From the NCBI GenBank assembly GCA_900316565.1, contig ONDK01000019.1:1-37311 (forward strand): DNA of 37,311 nucleotides, given 5' to 3'. This DNA comes from an uncultured Prevotella sp. (lineage in GTDB: Bacteria; Bacteroidota; Bacteroidia; Bacteroidales; Bacteroidaceae). Shown here piece by piece: positions 25,248 to 33,487 of this stretch. The translations under genes were made by a program, and so were the position numbers. The notes under the pieces were generated by a model. That model was given only the letters and a program-made list of their open reading frames with translations, was not told the DNA's origin and ran no database searches. Position 1 is the stretch's first letter, and each line of letters opens with the position of its first letter.

Positions 25248-27026
25248 ATGAAATTGAAAGGTATTAAATATATAGCTGTCGCTTGCATGATGGGCTTGGC
25301 GCTCACCTCTTGCGATGACTTCCTGGACAAACCAGCAACGGACAAATACAATACCGAAAACTTCTATGAGTCTGATGCGGCTTGTATTTCTGGTGTCAAC
25401 TACCTGTACAACTCTCCTTGGTATGATTTCCAGCGTGGTTTCATCAAGGTCGGTGAGGTGCTGTCTGGAAATATGTATTGGGGCTCAAGTCCATATCTGA
25501 ACTTCAGTGTCAATGGTACTGACCAAGACTTGGTCGATATGTCTTACTCTCTGTGGGCTGAAATCGGTCATGCCAATACTGTTTACAACTCTCTAAAGGG
25601 TGCTAATGCCTCGGAAAGCGTAAAGAATCAGTGCATGGGCGAGTGTCTGGCATGGAAGGCTATGGCCTACTTCTTCCTTGTCCGCTCATTTGGTGATGTG
25701 CCAATCGTTCATGACAACTCTGTAACTTTGGCTTCAGGCGAGTACAATTCTCTGCATAAAGTCCAAAAGGCTGATGTCTACGAGTATATCATCATGACTC
25801 TTGAGAAGGCTATGGAACTACTTCCAAAAGCTAAGAGCACAACAGGACGTATAGACTACTATTGCGCTGAGGGGCTTCTCGCAAAGGTCTACCTTACAAA
25901 GGCTGGCGTTACCGGAACGTTGAATAATGAAGACTTGCAGAAGGCTTCTGCTTATGCAAAGGATGTCATAGACAACAGCGGTCGAAAGCTGATGGCTAAC
26001 TATGAGGACATCTTCCGTGGAAGCCATAATGTCAGCGACGAGAGCCTTATCGCTTGGCGTTGGAAATATGGTGCTCACTGGACCAGTCAGAATACTTTTC
26101 AGAGCGATCTTATGCCAGCCGGCTTCGATGAGAACGGAGACTGCTGGGGCGGTTGGGGCGGCCCTTCTGCCGACCTTATGGATGCTTTCGGCGTAAGTCC
26201 TGCTGATAATCCAAATAGTCGTGTTGATACTGACGTCCGTCGTAAGGCTACTATAATGATGCCAGGCGACTACTATTCTTACTTCTGGCGCGATAAGACT
26301 ATTCCTAAGGCTGGCGATAATAAGGAAATCTCTAATAATGGCCAGACGAATTCTGGTAAGAATGGCTTCGAGATATGCACTTTCTACTATAACAAGGACT
26401 ACAACGATGCCGCCACCGGACAGTTCCAAGGCCCTTGCGGAGCTCAGAATGTAAAACATGCTTATGGAGATCAGGCTGACCACCAGGCTGAACTGGGTGA
26501 GGCTTCAGGACGTATGGCTTATTCATTGGCTACTCATATCCTTCGTCTGAGCGATGTTTATCTCGTACTTGCTGAGGCTGAGGTCCTTCAGGGCCACAAC
26601 ACCGATGCAAAAGCACTTGAGTGCTTCAATGCCGTTCACCAGCGTGCATGTCCTAACGATGTTGCAAAGACATCTCTTACATTCGACGATATCTGGAAGG
26701 AGCGTCGTCTTGAGTTCGCTGGAGAGGGTGACCGTTGGTATGATTATGTTCGTCGTGCATACTATGACGTTCAGTCTTGCATTAAGGAAATCCAGTCGCA
26801 GCGCCGTAATGCCATATGGAATTGCGATGAGGTTTACAAGAACTGGTATCAGAGCGGTGTTTGGGATCCTGCCAAGATACAATATGACACCCAGACAGCT
26901 GCTCCGAATATTACTGCAAACAGCTTTACGCTGCCATTCCCGACAGAGGATGTCGCTCTGAACCCGAACCTGGCTTCGAATGCGGAAGCTGAACATGTTG
27001 ATGTACGCAGTACTTACAGTTATTAA
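25248..27026 (+). CDS. SusD/RagB-family glycan-binding lipoprotein
   Basis: The 592-aa protein has a lipoprotein signal ending LTSC (Cys22), followed by the acidic export signal DDFLD that takes Bacteroidetes lipoproteins to the cell surface. The SusD fold is recognisable: KYNTENFYESDAACISGVNY, the helical repeat AWKAMAYFFLVRSFGDVPIV, and near the end WKERRLEFAGEGDRWYDYVR, the classic C-terminal SusD motif. It caps SusC and captures mannan oligosaccharides at the surface. Spacing is 21 bp after susC and 26 bp before the next lipoprotein, so the genes are one operon. Confidence 0.95.
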   Translation: MKLKGIKYIAVACMMGLALTSCDDFLDKPATDKYNTENFYESDAACISGVNYLYNSPWYDFQRGFIKVGEVLSGNMYWGSSPYLNFSVNGTDQDLVDMSYSLWAEIGHANTVYNSLKGANASESVKNQCMGECLAWKAMAYFFLVRSFGDVPIVHDNSVTLASGEYNSLHKVQKADVYEYIIMTLEKAMELLPKAKSTTGRIDYYCAEGLLAKVYLTKAGVTGTLNNEDLQKASAYAKDVIDNSGRKLMANYEDIFRGSHNVSDESLIAWRWKYGAHWTSQNTFQSDLMPAGFDENGDCWGGWGGPSADLMDAFGVSPADNPNSRVDTDVRRKATIMMPGDYYSYFWRDKTIPKAGDNKEISNNGQTNSGKNGFEICTFYYNKDYNDAATGQFQGPCGAQNVKHAYGDQADHQAELGEASGRMAYSLATHILRLSDVYLVLAEAEVLQGHNTDAKALECFNAVHQRACPNDVAKTSLTFDDIWKERRLEFAGEGDRWYDYVRRAYYDVQSCIKEIQSQRRNAIWNCDEVYKNWYQSGVWDPAKIQYDTQTAAPNITANSFTLPFPTEDVALNPNLASNAEAEHVDVRSTYSY

Positions 27027-27052
27027 TTATCAACGCTTAAATTGATTATAAG

Positions 27053-28405
27053 ATGAAAATAAGAAATATTAAATGGTCGATAATGATGGCATTGGCAGTC
27101 GTCGGCTTAGGACTGACCTCTTGTGAGGACGAGCCTGATAAGTACGAGATTACTGGTGGCACTCCTTCCATCAGCTACATTCGGCCGGTGGACGTGGCTG
27201 CTAAGGATTCGTTGCTCGTAGAAGGCTCGCTGGGTAACTCCATCTGCATCGTAGGTAACAATCTGCGCAGTATAACTAAGCTGTTGTTCAATGATGTACC
27301 GGCAGTGCTCAATACGAGTTATATGACCGATAACACCATTCTGCTTACTATTCCGCAGACACTTCCCAACACTGTTACCGACAGTTTGTATATGATTACA
27401 AGTGGTAATGATACTATTGCTTATCCGTTCAAGGTTGTTATACCACCACCTGTGGTCTCGGCAATGTCTAATGAACATGCAAAGCCAGGCGAAGAAGCCA
27501 CTATCATAGGAAACTACTTCCTTGACTATGACGGCGAAGGACAAGACTTGAGGGTTTATGTCGGTGATGATGGTTATCAAATTCCACGTAGCGCCATCTC
27601 TTCTATAACCCAGACGGCTATCAAATTTACTGTTCCAGAGGATATGCCTAAGGATTATATCAAGGTAAGGACTATCTATGGTACTACTACTGCAAAGTTC
27701 AAGTACATGGATACTACAGGTATGCTCTTCGACTTCGATACTCCTTGGGATGGTGTTAATGTCCTTAAGGCTACTGGTTGGCATAGTGGCCCTGTTAAGT
27801 CAGATGAGTATTCTCTTGAAGGCAACTATCTAACGCTTGGAAATGCAGATCTTAATGTGAAAGATCTTAGTTGGCCTTCTGAAGATAATTTCTCCTTTGA
27901 GTATTGGCCTGGTACATGGGGCGGTGGCTATACAGGTACAGGTCCTAAGATGAATCAGGTTGCAGATTTCTCCAAATGGGAACATAAAGCTTTCAAGTTC
28001 GAGATGTGCATACCAAAAGAGCATCCTTGGACATGCGGCCCTCTGCAGATTATTTTCTCAAATGCGTCTGTATCAACTTCAGAGTCTGATGGTAGGGCTT
28101 GGAATAATGACTTCCTTCATGAACAGGGAAAGATTAGCCGTGCTATATATATGCCTTGGAACAATAGCGATTTGAGCTATGATACTGATGGCAAGTGGGT
28201 AACTGTGACGATTCCTTTCTCAAGTTTTAATAAAGATTGGGACGGAAATGCACTGAAATGCACATTCACAAGCATTCAGGATTTTGCAGGACTCACACTA
28301 TTTATAGCTCGTGGCTCATATAATGACAAGTCTGTATTGCCGGAAGGAAAGGATGGACATCCTATAATTCGTATTGACAATATGCGTGTCGTTCCTTACA
28401 ACTAA
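27053..28405 (+). CDS. Surface glycan-binding lipoprotein with TIG domains (SGBP-B type)
   Basis: The 450-aa protein has a lipoprotein signal with Cys24 in LTSCEDEPDK, an acidic surface-export signal. Two IPT/TIG immunoglobulin-like domains follow (about residues 38-128 and 131-218). The C-terminal glycan-binding region (about 225-449) is rich in Trp and Gly: FDFDTPWDGVNVLKATGWHS, then WPGTWGGGYTGTGPKMNQVA and KFEMCIPKEHPWTCGPLQII. It ends IIRIDNMRVVPYN. This architecture matches the SGBP-B proteins encoded after SusD in many PULs, which hold polysaccharide at the surface for SusC/D. Ligand specificity for mannan is inferred. Confidence 0.88.
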   Translation: MKIRNIKWSIMMALAVVGLGLTSCEDEPDKYEITGGTPSISYIRPVDVAAKDSLLVEGSLGNSICIVGNNLRSITKLLFNDVPAVLNTSYMTDNTILLTIPQTLPNTVTDSLYMITSGNDTIAYPFKVVIPPPVVSAMSNEHAKPGEEATIIGNYFLDYDGEGQDLRVYVGDDGYQIPRSAISSITQTAIKFTVPEDMPKDYIKVRTIYGTTTAKFKYMDTTGMLFDFDTPWDGVNVLKATGWHSGPVKSDEYSLEGNYLTLGNADLNVKDLSWPSEDNFSFEYWPGTWGGGYTGTGPKMNQVADFSKWEHKAFKFEMCIPKEHPWTCGPLQIIFSNASVSTSESDGRAWNNDFLHEQGKISRAIYMPWNNSDLSYDTDGKWVTVTIPFSSFNKDWDGNALKCTFTSIQDFAGLTLFIARGSYNDKSVLPEGKDGHPIIRIDNMRVVPYN

Positions 28406-28427
28406 TAACAGCTAAACTATTATAGAA

Positions 28428-30449
28428 ATGAATAAATTCAGAAATATATTAGTATTGTTGGTGATAGCTCTTATGGGGCTGTCGCTGACAGGCTGTAACG
28501 ACGAAGATAACCTGGATACAAACCAGTACGTAGGTGATGTGTCCTTGGAGTCGTTCGGCCCATGCCCAGTATTGCGTGGAGGTACTCTTCACTTCTACGG
28601 TAAGAATCTGGAGCAGATTACCGAAGTGGATCTTCCAGAAGCTGATCCAATCACACAGATAGAGGTTGTCAAGAGTGGTTCTCAGAGTGAGATTACCATT
28701 CAGGTGCCTAAGGAGAAGTGTGGCCCCGGTAAGGTTACCCTTAAGACCGCCACTGGTAAGGAGCTGACAAGTGTCACTCTAGTTACATATCGTGAGGACA
28801 TCGTTCTCTCCGGTTTCTATGCTGGCGACGATACTGAGAACAAGGTTGGTAGCGTAGGCGATGTCGTAACCTTCAAGGGCGACTATCTGAATCTCTTCCA
28901 TGGCGTTATCTTCACCGATAAGGACACCATTAAGGAAGATCAGTTCATCAAGCATGACCGCTACACCATCCAGGTGGCCATCCCTGTAGAGGCAAAGACC
29001 GGAAAGATTAAGCTTACCGACCTTGCAGCTACTCCTGTAGAGATGGAGACGGAGGATATCCTTACCGTCAACCTGCCTACTGCCGCTTCCATCGACAATA
29101 AGAATCCAAAGGCCGGGCAGGTTATCACCGTTACCGGTGAGAGCCTCTCACAGATTGCCGGTGTGAAGTTCGTAGGCGTCTCTGAGCCAGTTACCGACTT
29201 CAAGGTGTCCGCTGATGGCAAACAGCTGAGCGTAGTAGTTCCTGTAAAGGCTACTGACGGTGAGGTTACTCTCGTTACAAAGTCTGGCGTTGAAATCCCG
29301 GCAGGCTCCATCACCACTGTGGTACCTACCGAACTCATTGCTGCTCCATCACCAGTGAAGAACGGCAACAATCTCACCATCAGCGGTAAGGACCTTGACC
29401 TGGTAACAGCAGTATCGTTTGCAAACGACGATACCCTCCGCACATTGGAATCCCAGACCTCTACCCAGATTGTTGTCAAGGTTCCGACAAAGGCTCAGGA
29501 TGGCGACGCTGTCCTTCACCTTGCTAACGGCAAGACTGTAGGCGTGGCTATAACTCTTGTCAAACCGAACATTAAAAAATGCACGCCAAACAGCGTCGTT
29601 GCTGGAAATAAGGTTATGTTCCTCGGCACAGACCTTGACCTTGTAGAGTCCGTCTCCTTCCCTGGTGATGTTACCCTTACAGCTGATGCAGCCAAGACAC
29701 GCATTACTGCCTCTGCCATTGGAACTGTCGTACCGGAAGCCGCCTATGGCAGTGGTGCTACGCTGAATCTTAAGAACGGTACTAAGGTAGCTGTGCCGGC
29801 AATCTTGCTGACTATTGTTGCAGCTACGACGCCGGCTGTCAACGGCGATGCCAGTGGCGTTAAAGGAACATACGTCACCGTTACTGGTAAGAACTTCAAC
29901 AACGTTGAGGCTGTCTATATCGGCGAGACAAAGGTTACAAAGTTCCAGTCGAAGAGCGATGAGAGCATGACCTTCCAGGTTCCAACATCAATTGCCGCCG
30001 ATACTTACGACTTCATAATGATAAGTCCTGATGGCACACGCACTGTTGTCGGCAAGTTCACCGTCAAGTCTCCTGAGAGCGATATTGCCAAGGACTTCGG
30101 CGTTACCAACATGGATGGCAGCGCAATCACTTATCCTTACAGCTTCACATGGAGTGACAATGGACGCTTCCGCATCAATAAAGCTGACCTCAATAGGATT
30201 GGTGTCAAGAAGGGCTCCAAGCTCATCATTCGCAAGAATGCAGGCGCGACTGGCCAGGTACAGATCAACGATGCCAACTGGAGCGGCATCTATACTATTG
30301 CCGACTGGACCGGCTCAGAAACAGAGCTTGTTCAGGTATTCGACGATGCAATGATGGCCGGACTTACAAAGACTGACGGTTGGAGCGATACCGCATTCAT
30401 CCTGCAGGGCGACCTCACAGGTGTTACCGGAATCGTTATCCTTCCGTAA
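28428..30449 (+). CDS. Long surface lipoprotein with six IPT/TIG-like repeats and a C-terminal glycan-binding-like module
   Basis: The 673-aa protein has a lipoprotein signal ending LTGC (Cys23) with an acidic NDEDNLD export signal. Six successive beta-sandwich repeats of about 80-90 residues occupy roughly 37-119, 126-213, 216-297, 300-378, 380-463 and 466-547. Each carries a variant of 'G..(V/L).(V/I).G..L..(I/V)..V.F', for example GQVITVTGESLSQIAGVKFV and GNNLTISGKDLDLVTAVSFA. Residues 556-673 form a different domain (SFTWSDNGRFRINKADLNRI, ending LTGVTGIVILP) that resembles the modules of the protein at 34683-35603. It is probably a second surface glycan-binding protein that reaches far from the membrane. 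It is last before an intrinsic hairpin. Confidence 0.82.
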   Translation: MNKFRNILVLLVIALMGLSLTGCNDEDNLDTNQYVGDVSLESFGPCPVLRGGTLHFYGKNLEQITEVDLPEADPITQIEVVKSGSQSEITIQVPKEKCGPGKVTLKTATGKELTSVTLVTYREDIVLSGFYAGDDTENKVGSVGDVVTFKGDYLNLFHGVIFTDKDTIKEDQFIKHDRYTIQVAIPVEAKTGKIKLTDLAATPVEMETEDILTVNLPTAASIDNKNPKAGQVITVTGESLSQIAGVKFVGVSEPVTDFKVSADGKQLSVVVPVKATDGEVTLVTKSGVEIPAGSITTVVPTELIAAPSPVKNGNNLTISGKDLDLVTAVSFANDDTLRTLESQTSTQIVVKVPTKAQDGDAVLHLANGKTVGVAITLVKPNIKKCTPNSVVAGNKVMFLGTDLDLVESVSFPGDVTLTADAAKTRITASAIGTVVPEAAYGSGATLNLKNGTKVAVPAILLTIVAATTPAVNGDASGVKGTYVTVTGKNFNNVEAVYIGETKVTKFQSKSDESMTFQVPTSIAADTYDFIMISPDGTRTVVGKFTVKSPESDIAKDFGVTNMDGSAITYPYSFTWSDNGRFRINKADLNRIGVKKGSKLIIRKNAGATGQVQINDANWSGIYTIADWTGSETELVQVFDDAMMAGLTKTDGWSDTAFILQGDLTGVTGIVILP

Positions 30450-30493
30450 TACTTATCGAAAAATGTTTTTGATTGGAAAATAATGCGTAATTT

Positions 30494-30531
30494 TGTGGCG
30501 TGGTATCATTGGAATACTACGCCACATTTTT
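30494..30531 (+). terminator. Intrinsic terminator or attenuator inside the rightward arm
   Basis: A 13-bp stem (TGTGGCGTGGTAT with ATACTACGCCACA, one G-U pair) with a 7-nt loop is followed by five T residues. It lies between the six-TIG lipoprotein and the gene at 30573, and would lower expression of the downstream enzymes relative to SusC/D unless read through. A TAATTTTG sequence (30488-30495) touches its 5' side but is probably not the promoter for it. Confidence 0.75.
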
Positions 30532-30572
30532 ACTCGTAAGATACTTCAATCGATTTTAAACGCAAACCAATT

Positions 30573-31025
30573 ATGAAGAAACTGTTACTTACTTTAATGG
30601 TCATACTGGCTTCTACGGCGATGATGCGAGCGCAGAACTCCCTCATCGTTACCTTTGCTGATGGCTCGCATCAGTCTTTTCTGCTGTCGACACTGCCGGA
30701 TATCAGAATGGCAAATGACAAGATGACTATTACGACCAGTACTACGACTGCTGAGTATGACCTCTATACAGTAAAGACTTTCACCTTTGGGAATGCTACT
30801 GCTATTAATGCTGTAAATACAGGGAAGCTGTCCGTCAGCGGCGATGCCCTCATCATTCCAAACGCTAATGCAAGTGTAAATGCCTTTGCCCTTGATGGCA
30901 CTGAAGTTAATGTCAGCGTGAGTCATGCCGGCAATAGCTCTACTGTTGTCGACCTCAGTTCCTTGCCGTCAGGAAAGGTTTATATCATCCGTGCGGCTGG
31001 CAAGGTTGTAAAAATAATCAGATAA
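30573..31025 (+). CDS. Small secreted protein with T9SS-like C-terminal sorting tail
   Basis: The 150-aa protein has a signal peptide (MKKLLLTLMVILASTAMMRA, cleaved near Q21). A module of about 55 residues follows (22-76: SLIVTFADGSHQSFLLSTLP, ending TFTFGNA). Residues 84-150 look like a type IX secretion C-terminal domain: KLSVSGDALIIPNANASVNA, a 'DGTEV' turn, VVDLSSLPSGKVYIIRAAGK and a final VVKIIR. The N-terminal module resembles the first 60 mature residues of the GH26-GH5 enzyme that starts 16 bp downstream. The name and function are unknown; it may be a cell-surface partner of that enzyme. The two genes are surely cotranscribed. Confidence 0.75.
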   Translation: MKKLLLTLMVILASTAMMRAQNSLIVTFADGSHQSFLLSTLPDIRMANDKMTITTSTTTAEYDLYTVKTFTFGNATAINAVNTGKLSVSGDALIIPNANASVNAFALDGTEVNVSVSHAGNSSTVVDLSSLPSGKVYIIRAAGKVVKIIR

Positions 31026-31041
31026 GAGAGGAGGAATATTC

Positions 31042-33387
31042 ATGAAGAAATTATTGCTTATTATTACAGCTCTGCTAGTAAGTGTGGGCGTGTTCGCACA
31101 GACCTCTAGCGACACATGGACTGTAAACAAAAAAGACGGGACATCCGAAAACTATAAGATTGTAGACAATGACGGCATAAAATTCACAGATGAGAACACT
31201 TTTGGTAATCTCATGACCGGCTTCGAGAACTTCGGAATTAACGACTCATACAAGGTCTCAGATGTGAATAGTGTTACTTTCAGTGTTTATCACGAAGGCG
31301 ATTATAGCAATGTGAAGCTTGCCGACGCCTCTGCCACTACCAAGACGAAGAAACTCTACAGTTATCTTCAGTCCATATATGGTACCAAGATTCTCTCTGG
31401 AATAATGGCCAATGTGAGCTGGAACCACGACGAGGCTGATAAAGTCTTTAAGGCTACCGGCAAGTATCCAGCCATCAACTGCTATGATTTCATACACATC
31501 ATGAGCTCCGCAAAAGGAGGCTGGATAGACTATGACAACATCACCCCTGTTACAGAGTGGTCGGATGCCAACGGAATAGTTTCTCTGATGTGGCATTTCA
31601 ATGTTCCTAAGACCGAGGCTGATGCCTCAGCGTCGAACTATAACGGCCTGGTGACGTGCACTCCGTCGGAAACGACCTTCCGCGCAGCCAATGTCTTCAC
31701 TGATGGCTCATGGGAGAATAAGTGGTTCTATGGTCAGATGGACAAAGTCTGCGAGGTCCTTCTGAAACTTCAGGATGCCGGTGTCGTTGCCCTGTGGCGT
31801 CCGTTCCATGAGGCTGCAGGCAATGCAACACTGAAAGAAAAAGCTGACTGGGGCCGTTCCTGGTTCTGGTGGGGCTATGATGGCGCTGACGTCTATAAGA
31901 AGTTGTGGACAACAATGTTCAACTACTTCCAGCAGAAGGGTATCCATAACCTCATCTGGGTTTGGACCTCGCAGAATTATAACGGTGACGAAAGCAAATA
32001 CGATTCAGATAGCGACTGGTACCCCGGCGACAGCTATGTTGATATCATCGGCCGCGATCTCTATGGCTATGATGCCGATCAGCAGAAGACGGAGTTTACC
32101 CAGCTGCAGGCACGTTATCCTGGGAAGATGATTACCCTCGCAGAGTGCGGACTGAAAGACGGTACTACAGCCACTGCCGATGTTCAGGAAGCATGGGATA
32201 AAGGTGCCAAGTGGTCGTGGTTCATGCCATGGTATGGCTCATCCATGCCTTCCGACAGCTGGTGGTCTAAAGTTGTCAATGAGGATGCCGTCATCACCAG
32301 AGATGAGGTAGACCAGAACAACGCTTATGTAGCCGAGAGCGCCAAGGATGCCGTAGTCAATATGGGTCTGGGTTTTAATCTTGGCAACACTATGGACGCC
32401 TATGACACAAACAAAAGCATGGCGAAGAATAGCGTCGCCGATTTTGAGACCTGCTGGGGACAGCCCGTTACCACTAATGCAATGATGAAGTTCCTCAAGG
32501 ACGGCGGCTTCAATGCGGTCCGTGTTCCTGTCACTTGGTTCCAGCACATGGATGCCGACGGCACTGTCGACAAGGCTTGGATGGACCGCGTCCAGGAGAT
32601 TGTCGATTACGTTATCAACAATGGGATGTACTGCATTCTTAATGTCCACCACGACACTGGTGCCGAGTCCAATGGCAGCTCAGTCCATTGGATAAAGGCT
32701 GACGTGCAGAACCATACCGCCAACCAGGCAAAGTTCAAGAACCTATGGACACAGATAGCCTCACGCTTTAAGGACTACAGTAACAAACTCCTCTTCGAGG
32801 GATATAACGAGATGCTGGATGCCAGCAGCACGTGGGGCGCTCCTAAGGAGGCATCGAGCTACACGGCCGTCAACGCCTACGCTCAGGACTTCGTCGACGC
32901 GGTCCGCGCTACCGGAGGTAATAATGCTACCCGTAATCTTATTGTCAACACCTATGCTGCTGCCAACAGCGATGCCGTGTTGAATAATTTCACCGTTCCT
33001 ACCGACAAGGTCTCCGGTCATATTGCCGTTGAGATACACAGCTATGACCCGTGGAACTGGTTTTCGAATAAAGGTGCATGGGACAGCAGTTGCCAGACTG
33101 AAATTACGAATATGTTCACTCGTTTAAACAATACGTTTGTCAGCAAGGGGGTGCCTGTAGTCATCGGCGAGTACGGCACTCATGGCGATAATTCTGTAAG
33201 CAAGTCAAGCACAGACGCAGAGAAGCAGGCAGCCGCCGACCAGGCAGCCGACATCGTGAAGAAGGCAAAAGCCCTGGGCATAGCCACATTCTACTGGATG
33301 TCAATCTTCCAGGATGCTGACCGTACAGTTCCACAGTGGACCCTGCCAATAGTTGTCGAGGCTATGAATAAAGCTTATAATGAATGA
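31042..33387 (+). CDS. Bifunctional GH26-GH5 beta-mannanase/endoglucanase, secreted
   Basis: The 781-aa enzyme has a signal peptide (MKKLLLIITALLVSVGVFAQ) and a short N-terminal module (about 21-82) like that of the preceding protein. A GH26 domain (about 95-415) follows with acid/base Glu257 in ALWRPFHEAAG and nucleophile Glu368 in MITLAECG. A GH5 domain (about 430-781) has MGLGFNLGNTMDAYD, ILNVHHD, acid/base Glu590 in EGYNEM and nucleophile Glu710 in VVIGEYGT; it looks like GH5 subfamily 4 rather than the mannanase subfamily 7. Such GH26-GH5 fusions are known in rumen Prevotella as combined mannanase and carboxymethylcellulase, so glucomannan is a likely target. There is no lipobox and no C-terminal T9SS tail. 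Confidence 0.93.
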   Translation: MKKLLLIITALLVSVGVFAQTSSDTWTVNKKDGTSENYKIVDNDGIKFTDENTFGNLMTGFENFGINDSYKVSDVNSVTFSVYHEGDYSNVKLADASATTKTKKLYSYLQSIYGTKILSGIMANVSWNHDEADKVFKATGKYPAINCYDFIHIMSSAKGGWIDYDNITPVTEWSDANGIVSLMWHFNVPKTEADASASNYNGLVTCTPSETTFRAANVFTDGSWENKWFYGQMDKVCEVLLKLQDAGVVALWRPFHEAAGNATLKEKADWGRSWFWWGYDGADVYKKLWTTMFNYFQQKGIHNLIWVWTSQNYNGDESKYDSDSDWYPGDSYVDIIGRDLYGYDADQQKTEFTQLQARYPGKMITLAECGLKDGTTATADVQEAWDKGAKWSWFMPWYGSSMPSDSWWSKVVNEDAVITRDEVDQNNAYVAESAKDAVVNMGLGFNLGNTMDAYDTNKSMAKNSVADFETCWGQPVTTNAMMKFLKDGGFNAVRVPVTWFQHMDADGTVDKAWMDRVQEIVDYVINNGMYCILNVHHDTGAESNGSSVHWIKADVQNHTANQAKFKNLWTQIASRFKDYSNKLLFEGYNEMLDASSTWGAPKEASSYTAVNAYAQDFVDAVRATGGNNATRNLIVNTYAAANSDAVLNNFTVPTDKVSGHIAVEIHSYDPWNWFSNKGAWDSSCQTEITNMFTRLNNTFVSKGVPVVIGEYGTHGDNSVSKSSTDAEKQAAADQAADIVKKAKALGIATFYWMSIFQDADRTVPQWTLPIVVEAMNKAYNE

Positions 33388-33487
33388 CAGGATGCAGAGG
33401 GGGAGCTTTGGCGATATTGCGTTGAACACAAACGCTTCCTCTCTGAGGACAGAAACTTTCAATTCATTTTTCCCTAACAGTAATTTA

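Noticed and set aside
30488..30495. TAATTTTG as promoter of the gene at 30573
   Set aside because: It fits the -7 consensus, but the start of transcription would fall inside the terminator hairpin and no TTG lies at 19-21 bp; the match may be chance.
33380..33487. N-terminal extension of the GH26-like lipoprotein
   Set aside because: The extra 36 residues are unlike a signal and start inside the previous gene; the downstream ATG gives a proper lipoprotein signal.
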